Below are positions 25,601-37,600 of a stretch of DNA of 64,000 bases, piece by piece. Under the pieces are notes generated by a model. That model was not told where the DNA came from. It saw only the letters and a list, made by a program, of their open reading frames with translations, and searched no databases. The stretch is from Baylisascaris procyonis (lineage: Eukaryota; Nematoda; Chromadorea; Rhabditida; Ascarididae): assembly GCA_037389465.1 (NCBI GenBank), contig JAZARR010000192.1, positions 30,992-94,991 on the forward strand. The letters are read 5' to 3'. A program made the position numbers and the translations under genes. The first letter of the stretch is position 1, and each line of letters begins with the position of its first letter.

Positions 25601-28600
25601 CTAAGCCTAAGCCTAAGCCTAAGCCTAAGCCTAAGCCTAAGCCTAAGCCTAAGCCTAAGCCTAAGCCTAAGCCTAAGCCTAAGCCTAAGCCTAAGCCTAA
25701 GCCTAAGCCTAAGCCTAAGCCTAAGCCTAAGCCTAAGCCTAAGCCTAAGCCTAAGCCTAAGCCTAAGCCTAAGCCTAAGCCTAAGCCTAAGCCTAAGCCT
25801 AAGCCTAAGCCTAAGCCTAAGCCTAAGCCTAAGCCTAAGCCTAAGCCTAAGCCTAAGCCTAAGCCTAAGCCTAAGCCTAAGCCTAAGCCTAAGCCTAAGC
25901 CTAAGCCTAAGCCTAAGCCTAAGCCTAAGCCTAAGCCTAAGCCTAAGCCTAAGCCTAAGCCTAAGCCTAAGCCTAAGCCTAAGCCTAAGCCTAAGCCTAA
26001 GCCTAAGCCTAAGCCTAAGCCTAAGCCTAAGCCTAAGCCTAAGCCTAAGCCTAAGCCTAAGCCTAAGCCTAAGCCTAAGCCTAAGCCTAAGCCTAAGCCT
26101 AAGCCTAAGCCTAAGCCTAAGCCTAAGCCTAAGCCTAAGCCTAAGCCTAAGCCTAAGCCTAAGCCTAAGCCTAAGCCTAAGCCTAAGCCTAAGCCTAAGC
26201 CTAAGCCTAAGCCTAAGCCTAAGCCTAAGCCTAAGCCTAAGCCTAAGCCTAAGCCTAAGCCTAAGCCTAAGCCTAAGCCTAAGCCTAAGCCTAAGCCTAA
26301 GCCTAAGCCTAAGCCTAAGCCTAAGCCTAAGCCTAAGCCTAAGCTAAGCCTAAGCCTAAGCCTAAGCCTAAGCCTAAGCCTAAGCCTAAGCCTAAGCCTA
26401 AGCCTAAGCCTAAGCCTAAGCCTAAGCCTAAGCCTAAGCCTAAGCCTAAGCCTAAGCCTAAGCCTAAGCCTAAGCCTAAGCCTAAGCCTAAGCCTAAGCC
26501 TAAGCCTAAGCCTAAGCCTAAGCCTAAGCCTAAGCCTAAGCCTAAGCCTAAGCCTAAGCCTAAGCCTAAGCCTAAGCCTAAGCCTAAGCCTAAGCCTAAG
26601 CCTAAGCCTAAGCCTAAGCCTAAGCCTAAGCCTAAGCCTAAGCCTAAGCCTAAGCCTAAGCCTAAGCCTAAGCCTAAGCCTAAGCCTAAGCCTAAGCCTA
26701 AGCCTAAGCCTAAGCCTAAGCCTAAGCCTAAGCCTAAGCCTAAGCCTAAGCCTAAGCCTAAGCCTAAGCCTAAGCCTAAGCCTAAGCCTAAGCCTAAGCC
26801 TAAGCCTAAGCCTAAGCCTAAGCCTAAGCCTAAGCCTAAGCCTAAGCCTAAGCCTAAGCCTAAGCCTAAGCCTAAGCCTAAGCCTAAGCCTAAGCCTAAG
26901 CCTAAGCCTAAGCCTAAGCCTAAGCCTAAGCCTAAGCCTAAGCCTAAGCCTAAGCCTAAGCCTAAGCCTAAGCCTAAGCCTAAGCCTAAGCCTAAGCCTA
27001 AGCCTAAGCCTAAGCCTAAGCCTAAGCCTAAGCCTAAGCCTAAGCCTAAGCCTAAGCCTAAGCCTAAGCCTAAGCCTAAGCCTAAGCCTAAGCCTAAGCC
27101 TAAGCCTAAGCCTAAGCCTAAGCCTAAGCCTAAGCCTAAGCCTAAGCCTAAGCCTAAGCCTAAGCCTAAGCCTAAGCCTAAGCCTAAGCCTAAGCCTAAG
27201 CCTAAGCCTAAGCCTAAGCCTAAGCCTAAGCCTAAGCCTAAGCCTAAGCCTAAGCCTAAGCCTAAGCCTAAGCCTAAGCCTAAGCCTAAGCCTAAGCCTA
27301 AGCCTAAGCCTAAGCCTAAGCCTAAGCCTAAGCCTAAGCCTAAGCCTAAGCCTAAGCCTAAGCCTAAGCCTAAGCCTAAGCCTAAGCCTAAGCCTAAGCC
27401 TAAGCCTAAGCCTAAGCCTAAGCCTAAGCCTAAGCCTAAGCCTAAGCCTAAGCCTAAGCCTAAGCCTAAGCCTAAGCCTAAGCCTAAGCCTAAGCCTAAG
27501 CCTAAGCCTAAGCCTAAGCCTAAGCCTAAGCCTAAGCCTAAGCCTAAGCCTAAGCCTAAGCCTAAGCCTAAGCCTAAGCCTAAGCCTAAGCCTAAGCCTA
27601 AGCCTAAGCCTAAGCCTAAGCCTAAGCCTAAGCCTAAGCCTAAGCCTAAGCCTAAGCCTAAGCCTAAGCCTAAGCCTAAGCCTAAGCCTAAGCCTAAGCC
27701 TAAGCTAAGCCTAAGCCTAAGCCTAAGCCTAAGCCTAAGGCCTAAGCCTAAGCCTAAGCCTAAGCCTAAGCCTAAGCCTAAGCCTAAGCCTAAGCCTAAG
27801 CCTAAGCCTAAGCCTAAGCCTAAGCCTAAACCTAAGCCTAAGCCTAAGCCTAAGCCTAAGCCTAAGCCTAAGCCTAAGCCTAAGCCTAAGCCTAAGCCTA
27901 AGCCTAAGCCTAAGCCTAAGCCTAAGCCTAAGCCTAAGCCTAAGCCTAAGCCTAAGCCTAAGCCTAAGCCTAAGCCTAAGCCTAAGCCTAAGCCTAAGCC
28001 TAAGCCTAAGCCTAAGCCTAAGCCTAAGCCTAAGCCTAAGCCTAAGCCTAAGCCTAAGCCTAAGCCTAAGCCTAAGCCTAAGCCTAAGCCTAAGCCTAAG
28101 CCTAAGCCTAAGCCTAAGCCTAAGCCTAAGCCTAAGCCTAAGCCTAAGCCTAAGCCTAAGCCTAAGCCTAAGCCTAAGCCTAAGCCTAAGCCTAAGCCTA
28201 AGCCTAAGCCTAAGCCTAAGCCTAAGCCTAAGCCTAAGCCTAAGCCTAAGCCTAAGCCTAAGCCTAAGCCTAAGCCTAAGCCTAAGCCTAAGCCTAAGCC
28301 TAAGCCTAAGCCTAAGCCTAAGCCTAAGCCTAAGCCTAAGCCTAAGCCTAAGCCTAAGCCTAAGCCTAAGCCTAAGCCTAAGCCTAAGCCTAAGCCTAAG
28401 CCTAAGCCTAAGCCTAAGCCTAAGCCTAAGCCTAAGCCTAAGCCTAAGCCTAAGCCTAAGCCTAAGCCTAAGCCTAAGCCTAAGCCTAAGCCTAAGCCTA
28501 AGCCTAAGCCTAAGCCTAAGCCTAAGCCTAAGCCTAAGCCTAAGCCTAAGCCTAAGCCTAAGCCTAAGCCTAAGCCTAAGCCTAAGCCTAAGCCTAAGCC

Positions 28601-31600
28601 TAAGCCTAAGCCTAAGCCTAAGCCTAAGCCTAAGCCTAAGCCTAAGCCTAAGCCTAAGCCTAAGCCTAAGCCTAAGCCTAAGCCTAAGCCTAAGCCTAAG
28701 CCTAAGCCTAAGCCTAAGCCTAAGCCTAAGCCTAAGCCTAAGCCTAAGCCTAAGCCTAAGCCTAAGCCTAAGCCTAAGCCTAAGCCTAAGCCTAAGCCTA
28801 AGCCTAAGCCTAAGCCTAAGCCTAAGCCTAAGCCTAAGCCTAAGCCTAAGCCTAAGCCTAAGCCTAAGCCTAAGCCTAAGCCTAAGCCTAAGCCTAAGCC
28901 TAAGCCTAAGCCTAAGCCTAAGCCTAAGCCTAAGCCTAAGCCTAAGCCTAAGCCTAAGCCTAAGCCTAAGCCTAAGCCTAAGCCTAAGCCTAAGCCTAAG
29001 CCTAAGCCTAAGCCTAAGCCTAAGCCTAAGCCTAAGCCTAAGCCTAAGCCTAAGCCTAAGCCTAAGCCTAAGCCTAAGCCTAAGCCTAAGCCTAAGCCTA
29101 AGCCTAAGCCTAAGCCTAAGCCTAAGCCTAAGCCTAAGCCTAAGCCTAAGCCTAAGCCTAAGCCTAAGCCTAAGCCTAAGCCTAAGCCTAAGCCTAAGCC
29201 TAAGCCTAAGCCTAAGCCTAAGCCTAAGCCTAAGCCTAAGCCTAAGCCTAAGCCTAAGCCTAAGCCTAAGCCTAAGCCTAAGCCTAAGCCTAAGCCTAAG
29301 CCTAAGCCTAAGCCTAAGCCTAAGCCTAAGCCTAAGCCTAAGCCTAAGCCTAAGCCTAAGCCTAAGCCTAAGCCTAAGCCTAAGCCTAAGCCTAAGCCTA
29401 AGCCTAAGCCTAAGCCTAAGCCTAAGCCTAAGCCTAAGCCTAAGCCTAAGCCTAAGCCTAAGCCTAAGCCTAAGCCTAAGCCTAAGCCTAAGCCTAAGCC
29501 TAAGCCTAAGCCTAAGCCTAAGCCTAAGCCTAAGCCTAAGCCTAAGCCTAAGCCTAAGCCTAAGCCTAAGCCTAAGCCTAAGCCTAAGCCTAAGCCTAAG
29601 CCTAAGCCTAAGCCTAAGCCTAAGCCTAAGCCTAAGCCTAAGCCTAAGCCTAAGCCTAAGCCTAAGCCTAAGCCTAAGCCTAAGCCTAAGCCTAAGCCTA
29701 AGCCTAAGCCTAAGCCTAAGCCTAAGCCTAAGCCTAAGCCTAAGCCTAAGCCTAAGCCTAAGCCTAAGCCTAAGCCTAAGCCTAAGCCTAAGCCTAAGCC
29801 TAAGCCTAAGCCTAAGCCTAAGCCTAAGCCTAAGCCTAAGCCTAAGCCTAAGCCTAAGCCTAAGCCTAAGCCTAAGCCTAAGCCTAAGCCTAAGCCTAAG
29901 CCTAAGCCTAAGCCTAAGCCTAAGCCTAAGCCTAAGCCTAAGCCTAAGCCTAAGCCTAAGCCTAAGCCTAAGCCTAAGCCTAAGCCTAAGCCTAAGCCTA
30001 AGCCTAAGCCTAAGCCTAAGCCTAAGCCTAAGCCTAAGCCTAAGCCTAAGCCTAAGCCTAAGCCTAAGCCTAAGCCTAAGCCTAAGCCTAAGCCTAAGCC
30101 TAAGCCTAAGCCTAAGCCTAAGCCTAAGCCTAAGCCTAAGCCTAAGCCTAAGCCTAAGCCTAAGCCTAAGCCTAAGCCTAAGCCTAAGCCTAAGCCTAAG
30201 CCTAAGCCTAAGCCTAAGCCTAAGCCTAAGCCTAAGCCTAAGCCTAAGCCTAAGCCTAAGCCTAAGCCTAAGCCTAAGCCTAAGCCTAAGCCTAAGCCTA
30301 AGCCTAAGCCTAAGCCTAAGCCTAAGCCTAAGCCTAAGCCTAAGCCTAAGCCTAAGCCTAAGCCTAAGCCTAAGCCTAAGCCTAAGCCTAAGCCTAAGCC
30401 TAAGCCTAAGCCTAAGCCTAAGCCTAAGCCTAAGCCTAAGCCTAAGCCTAAGCCTAAGCCTAAGCCTAAGCCTAAGCCTAAGCCTAAGCCTAAGCCTAAG
30501 CCTAAGCCTAAGCCTAAGCCTAAGCCTAAGCCTAAGCCTAAGCCTAAGCCTAAGCCTAAGCCTAAGCCTAAGCCTAAGCCTAAGCCTAAGCCTAAGCCTA
30601 AGCCTAAGCCTAAGCCTAAGCCTAAGCCTAAGCCTAAGCCTAAGCCTAAGCCTAAGCCTAAGCCTAAGCCTAAGCCTAAGCCTAAGCCTAAGCCTAAGCC
30701 TAAGCCTAAGCCTAAGCCTAAGCCTAAGCCTAAGCCTAAGCCTAAGCCTAAGCCTAAGCCTAAGCCTAAGCCTAAGCCTAAGCCTAAGCCTAAGCCTAAG
30801 CCTAAGCCTAAGCCTAAGCCTAAGCCTAAGCCTAAGCCTAAGCCTAAGCCTAAGCCTAAGCCTAAGCCTAAGCCTAAGCCTAAGCCTAAGCCTAAGCCTA
30901 AGCCTAAGCCTAAGCCTAAGCCTAAGCCTAAGCCTAAGCCTAAGCCTAAGCCTAAGCCTAAGCCTAAGCCTAAGCCTAAGCCTAAGCCTAAGCCTAAGCC
31001 TAAGCCTAAGCCTAAGCCTAAGCCTAAGCCTAAGCCTAAGCCTAAGCCTAAGCCTAAGCCTAAGCCTAAGCCTAAGCCTAAGCCTAAGCCTAAGCCTAAG
31101 CCTAAGCCTAAGCCTAAGCCTAAGCCTAAGCCTAAGCCTAAGCCTAAGCCTAAGCCTAAGCCTAAGCCTAAGCCTAAGCCTAAGCCTAAGCCTAAGCCTA
31201 AGCCTAAGCCTAAGCCTAAGCCTAAGCCTAAGCCTAAGCCTAAGCCTAAGCCTAAGCCTAAGCCTAAGCCTAAGCCTAAGCCTAAGCCTAAGCCTAAGCC
31301 TAAGCCTAAGCCTAAGCCTAAGCCTAAGCCTAAGCCTAAGCCTAAGCCTAAGCCTAAGCCTAAGCCTAAGCCTAAGCCTAAGCCTAAGCCTAAGCCTAAG
31401 CCTAAGCCTAAGCCTAAGCCTAAGCCTAAGCCTAAGCCTAAGCCTAAGCCTAAGCCTAAGCCTAAGCCTAAGCCTAAGCCTAAGCCTAAGCCTAAGCCTA
31501 AGCCTAAGCCTAAGCCTAAGCCTAAGCCTAAGCCTAAGCCTAAGCCTAAGCCTAAGCCTAAGCCTAAGCCTAAGCCTAAGCCTAAGCCTAAGCCTAAGCC

Positions 31601-34600
31601 TAAGCCTAAGCCTAAGCCTAAGCCTAAGCCTAAGCCTAAGCCTAAGCCTAAGCCTAAGCCTAAGCCTAAGCCTAAGCCTAAGCCTAAGCCTAAGCCTAAG
31701 CCTAAGCCTAAGCCTAAGCCTAAGCCTAAGCCTAAGCCTAAGCCTAAGCCTAAGCCTAAGCCTAAGCCTAAGCCTAAGCCTAAGCCTAAGCCTAAGCCTA
31801 AGCCTAAGCCTAAGCCTAAGCCTAAGCCTAAGCCTAAGCCTAAGCCTAAGCCTAAGCCTAAGCCTAAGCCTAAGCCTAAGCCTAAGCCTAAGCCTAAGCC
31901 TAAGCCTAAGCCTAAGCCTAAGCCTAAGCCTAAGCCTAAGCCTAAGCCTAAGCCTAAGCCTAAGCCTAAGCCTAAGCCTAAGCCTAAGCCTAAGCCTAAG
32001 CCTAAGCCTAAGCCTAAGCCTAAGCCTAAGCCTAAGCCTAAGCCTAAGCCTAAGCCTAAGCCTAAGCCTAAGCCTAAGCCTAAGCCTAAGCCTAAGCCTA
32101 AGCCTAAGCCTAAGCCTAAGCCTAAGCCTAAGCCTAAGCCTAAGCCTAAGCCTAAGCCTAAGCCTAAGCCTAAGCCTAAGCCTAAGCCTAAGCCTAAGCC
32201 TAAGCCTAAGCCTAAGCCTAAGCCTAAGCCTAAGCCTAAGCCTAAGCCTAAGCCTAAGCCTAAGCCTAAGCCTAAGCCTAAGCCTAAGCCTAAGCCTAAG
32301 CCTAAGCCTAAGCCTAAGCCTAAGCCTAAGCCTAAGCCTAAGCCTAAGCCTAAGCCTAAGCCTAAGCCTAAGCCTAAGCCTAAGCCTAAGCCTAAGCCTA
32401 AGCCTAAGCCTAAGCCTAAGCCTAAGCCTAAGCCTAAGCCTAAGCCTAAGCCTAAGCCTAAGCCTAAGCCTAAGCCTAAGCCTAAGCCTAAGCCTAAGCC
32501 TAAGCCTAAGCCTAAGCCTAAGCCTAAGCCTAAGCCTAAGCCTAAGCCTAAGCCTAAGCCTAAGCCTAAGCCTAAGCCTAAGCCTAAGCCTAAGCCTAAG
32601 CCTAAGCCTAAGCCTAAGCCTAAGCCTAAGCCTAAGCCTAAGCCTAAGCCTAAGCCTAAGCCTAAGCCTAAGCCTAAGCCTAAGCCTAAGCCTAAGCCTA
32701 AGCCTAAGCCTAAGCCTAAGCCTAAGCCTAAGCCTAAGCCTAAGCCTAAGCCTAAGCCTAAGCCTAAGCCTAAGCCTAAGCCTAAGCCTAAGCCTAAGCC
32801 TAAGCCTAAGCCTAAGCCTAAGCCTAAGCCTAAGCCTAAGCCTAAGCCTAAGCCTAAGCCTAAGCCTAAGCCTAAGCCTAAGCCTAAGCCTAAGCCTAAG
32901 CCTAAGCCTAAGCCTAAGCCTAAGCCTAAGCCTAAGCCTAAGCCTAAGCCTAAGCCTAAGCCTAAGCCTAAGCCTAAGCCTAAGCCTAAGCCTAAGCCTA
33001 AGCCTAAGCCTAAGCCTAAGCCTAAGCCTAAGCCTAAGCCTAAGCCTAAGCCTAAGCCTAAGCCTAAGCCTAAGCCTAAGCCTAAGCCTAAGCCTAAGCC
33101 TAAGCCTAAGCCTAAGCCTAAGCCTAAGCCTAAGCCTAAGCCTAAGCCTAAGCCTAAGCCTAAGCCTAAGCCTAAGCCTAAGCCTAAGCCTAAGCCTAAG
33201 CCTAAGCCTAAGCCTAAGCCTAAGCCTAAGCCTAAGCCTAAGCCTAAGCCTAAGCCTAAGCCTAAGCCTAAGCCTAAGCCTAAGCCTAAGCCTAAGCCTA
33301 AGCCTAAGCCTAAGCCTAAGCCTAAGCCTAAGCCTAAGCCTAAGCCTAAGCCTAAGCCTAAGCCTAAGCCTAAGCCTAAGCCTAAGCCTAAGCCTAAGCC
33401 TAAGCCTAAGCCTAAGCCTAAGCCTAAGCCTAAGCCTAAGCCTAAGCCTAAGCCTAAGCCTAAGCCTAAGCCTAAGCCTAAGCCTAAGCCTAAGCCTAAG
33501 CCTAAGCCTAAGCCTAAGCCTAAGCCTAAGCCTAAGCCTAAGCCTAAGCCTAAGCCTAAGCCTAAGCCTAAGCCTAAGCCTAAGCCTAAGCCTAAGCCTA
33601 AGCCTAAGCCTAAGCCTAAGCCTAAGCCTAAGCCTAAGCCTAAGCCTAAGCCTAAGCCTAAGCCTAAGCCTAAGCCTAAGCCTAAGCCTAAGCCTAAGCC
33701 TAAGCCTAAGCCTAAGCCTAAGCCTAAGCCTAAGCCTAAGCCTAAGCCTAAGCCTAAGCCTAAGCCTAAGCCTAAGCCTAAGCCTAAGCCTAAGCCTAAG
33801 CCTAAGCCTAAGCCTAAGCCTAAGCCTAAGCCTAAGCCTAAGCCTAAGCCTAAGCCTAAGCCTAAGCCTAAGCCTAAGCCTAAGCCTAAGCCTAAGCCTA
33901 AGCCTAAGCCTAAGCCTAAGCCTAAGCCTAAGCCTAAGCCTAAGCCTAAGCCTAAGCCTAAGCCTAAGCCTAAGCCTAAGCCTAAGCCTAAGCCTAAGCC
34001 TAAGCCTAAGCCTAAGCCTAAGCCTAAGCCTAAGCCTAAGCCTAAGCCTAAGCCTAAGCCTAAGCCTAAGCCTAAGCCTAAGCCTAAGCCTAAGCCTAAG
34101 CCTAAGCCTAAGCCTAAGCCTAAGCCTAAGCCTAAGCCTAAGCCTAAGCCTAAGCCTAAGCCTAAGCCTAAGCCTAAGCCTAAGCCTAAGCCTAAGCCTA
34201 AGCCTAAGCCTAAGCCTAAGCCTAAGCCTAAGCCTAAGCCTAAGCCTAAGCCTAAGCCTAAGCCTAAGCCTAAGCCTAAGCCTAAGCCTAAGCCTAAGCC
34301 TAAGCCTAAGCCTAAGCCTAAGCCTAAGCCTAAGCCTAAGCCTAAGCCTAAGCCTAAGCCTAAGCCTAAGCCTAAGCCTAAGCCTAAGCCTAAGCCTAAG
34401 CCTAAGCCTAAGCCTAAGCCTAAGCCTAAGCCTAAGCCTAAGCCTAAGCCTAAGCCTAAGCCTAAGCCTAAGCCTAAGCCTAAGCCTAAGCCTAAGCCTA
34501 AGCCTAAGCCTAAGCCTAAGCCTAAGCCTAAGCCTAAGCCTAAGCCTAAGCCTAAGCCTAAGCCTAAGCCTAAGCCTAAGCCTAAGCCTAAGCCTAAGCC

Positions 34601-37600
34601 TAAGCCTAAGCCTAAGCCTAAGCCTAAGCCTAAGCCTAAGCCTAAGCCTAAGCCTAAGCCTAAGCCTAAGCCTAAGCCTAAGCCTAAGCCTAAGCTAAGC
34701 CTAAGCCTAAGCCTAAGCCTAAGCCTAAGCCTAAGCCTAAGCCTAAGCCTAAGCCTAAGCCTAAGCCTAAGCCTAAGCCTAAGCCTAAGCCTAAGCCTAA
34801 GCCTAAGCCTAAGCCTAAGCCTAAGCCTAAGCCTAAGCCTAAGCCTAAGCCTAAGCCTAAGCCTAAGCCTAAGCCTAAGCCTAAGCCTAAGCCTAAGCCT
34901 AAGCCTAAGCCTAAGCCTAAGCCTAAGCCTAAGCCTAAGCCTAAGCCTAAGCCTAAGCCTAAGCCTAAGCCTAAGCCTAAGCCTAAGCCTAAGCCTAAGC
35001 CTAAGCCTAAGCCTAAGCCTAAGCCTAAGCCTAAGCCTAAGCCTAAGCCTAAGCCTAAGCCTAAGCCTAAGCCTAAGCCTAAGCCTAAGCCTAAGCCTAA
35101 GCCTAAGCCTAAGCCTAAGCCTAAGCCTAAGCCTAAGCCTAAGCCTAAGCCTAAGCCTAAGCCTAAGCCTAAGCCTAAGCCTAAGCCTAAGCCTAAGCCT
35201 AAGCCTAAGCCTAAGCCTAAGCCTAAGCCTAAGCCTAAGCCTAAGCCTAAGCCTAAGCCTAAGCCTAAGCCTAAGCCTAAGCCTAAGCCTAAGCCTAAGC
35301 CTAAGCCTAAGCCTAAGCCTAAGCCTAAGCCTAAGCCTAAGCCTAAGCCTAAGCCTAAGCCTAAGCCTAAGCCTAAGCCTAAGCCTAAGCCTAAGCCTAA
35401 GCCTAAGCCTAAGCCTAAGCCTAAGCCTAAGCCTAAGCCTAAGCCTAAGCCTAAGCCTAAGCCTAAGCCTAAGCCTAAGCCTAAGCCTAAGCCTAAGCCT
35501 AAGCCTAAGCCTAAGCCTAAGCCTAAGCCTAAGCCTAAGCCTAAGCCTAAGCCTAAGCCTAAGCCTAAGCCTAAGCCTAAGCCTAAGCCTAAGCCTAAGC
35601 CTAAGCCTAAGCCTAAGCCTAAGCCTAAGCCTAAGCCTAAGCCTAAGCCTAAGCCTAAGCCTAAGCCTAAGCCTAAGCCTAAGCCTAAGCCTAAGCCTAA
35701 GCCTAAGCCTAAGCCTAAGCCTAAGCCTAAGCCTAAGCCTAAGCCTAAGCCTAAGCCTAAGCCTAAGCCTAAGCCTAAGCCTAAGCCTAAGCCTAAGCCT
35801 AAGCCTAAGCCTAAGCCTAAGCCTAAGCCTAAGCCTAAGCCTAAGCCTAAGCCTAAGCCTAAGCCTAAGCCTAAGCCTAAGCCTAAGCCTAAGCCTAAGC
35901 CTAAGCCTAAGCCTAAGCCTAAGCCTAAGCCTAAGCCTAAGCCTAAGCCTAAGCCTAAGCCTAAGCCTAAGCCTAAGCCTAAGCCTAAGCCTAAGCCTAA
36001 GCCTAAGCCTAAGCCTAAGCCTAAGCCTAAGCCTAAGCCTAAGCCTAAGCCTAAGCCTAAGCCTAAGCCTAAGCCTAAGCCTAAGCCTAAGCCTAAGCCT
36101 AAGCCTAAGCCTAAGCCTAAGCCTAAGCCTAAGCCTAAGCCTAAGCCTAAGCCTAAGCCTAAGCCTAAGCCTAAGCCTAAGCCTAAGCCTAAGCCTAAGC
36201 CTAAGCCTAAGCCTAAGCCTAAGCCTAAGCCTAAGCCTAAGCCTAAGCCTAAGCCTAAGCCTAAGCCTAAGCCTAAGCCTAAGCCTAAGCCTAAGCCTAA
36301 GCCTAAGCCTAAGCCTAAGCCTAAGCCTAAGCCTAAGCCTAAGCCTAAGCCTAAGCCTAAGCCTAAGCCTAAGCCTAAGCCTAAGCCTAAGCCTAAGCCT
36401 AAGCCTAAGCCTAAGCCTAAGCCTAAGCCTAAGCCTAAGCCTAAGCCTAAGCCTAAGCCTAAGCCTAAGCCTAAGCCTAAGCCTAAGCCTAAGCCTAAGC
36501 CTAAGCCTAAGCCTAAGCCTAAGCCTAAGCCTAAGCCTAAGCCTAAGCCTAAGCCTAAGCCTAAGCCTAAGCCTAAGCCTAAGCCTAAGCCTAAGCCTAA
36601 GCCTAAGCCTAAGCCTAAGCCTAAGCCTAAGCCTAAGCCTAAGCCTAAGCCTAAGCCTAAGCCTAAGCCTAAGCCTAAGCCTAAGCCTAAGCCTAAGCCT
36701 AAGCCTAAGCCTAAGCCTAAGCCTAAGCCTAAGCCTAAGCCTAAGCCTAAGCCTAAGCCTAAGCCTAAGCCTAAGCCTAAGCCTAAGCCTAAGCCTAAGC
36801 CTAAGCCTAAGCCTAAGCCTAAGCCTAAGCCTAAGCCTAAGCCTAAGCCTAAGCCTAAGCCTAAGCCTAAGCCTAAGCCTAAGCCTAAGCCTAAGCCTAA
36901 GCCTAAGCCTAAGCCTAAGCCTAAGCCTAAGCCTAAGCCTAAGCCTAAGCCTAAGCCTAAGCCTAAGCCTAAGCCTAAGCCTAAGCCTAAGCCTAAGCCT
37001 AAGCCTAAGCCTAAGCCTAAGCCTAAGCCTAAGCCTAAGCCTAAGCCTAAGCCTAAGCCTAAGCCTAAGCCTAAGCCTAAGCCTAAGCCTAAGCCTAAGC
37101 CTAAGCCTAAAGCCTAAGCCTAAGCCTAAGCCTAAGCCTAAGCCTAAGCCTAAGCCTAAGCCTAAGCCTAAGCCTAAGCCTAAGCCTAAGCCTAAGCCTA
37201 AGCCTAAGCCTAAGCCTAAGCCTAAGCCTAAGCCTAAGCCTAAGCCTAAGCCTAAGCCTAAGCCTAAGCCTAAGCCTAAGCCTAAGCCTAAGCCTAAGCC
37301 TAAGCCTAAGCCTAAGCCTAAGCCTAAGCCTAAGCCTAAGCCTAAGCCTAAGCCTAAGCCTAAGCCTAAGCCTAAGCCTAAGCCTAAGCCTAAGCCTAAG
37401 CCTAAGCCTAAGCCTAAGCCTAAGCCTAAGCCTAAGCCTAAGCCTAAGCCTAAGCCTAAGCCTAAGCCTAAGCCTAAGCCTAAGCCTAAGCCTAAGCCTA
37501 AGCCTAAGCCTAAGCCTAAGCCTAAGCCTAAGCCTAAGCCTAAGCCTAAGCCTAAGCCTAAGCCTAAGCCTAAGCCTAAGCCTAAGCCTAAGCCTAAGCC

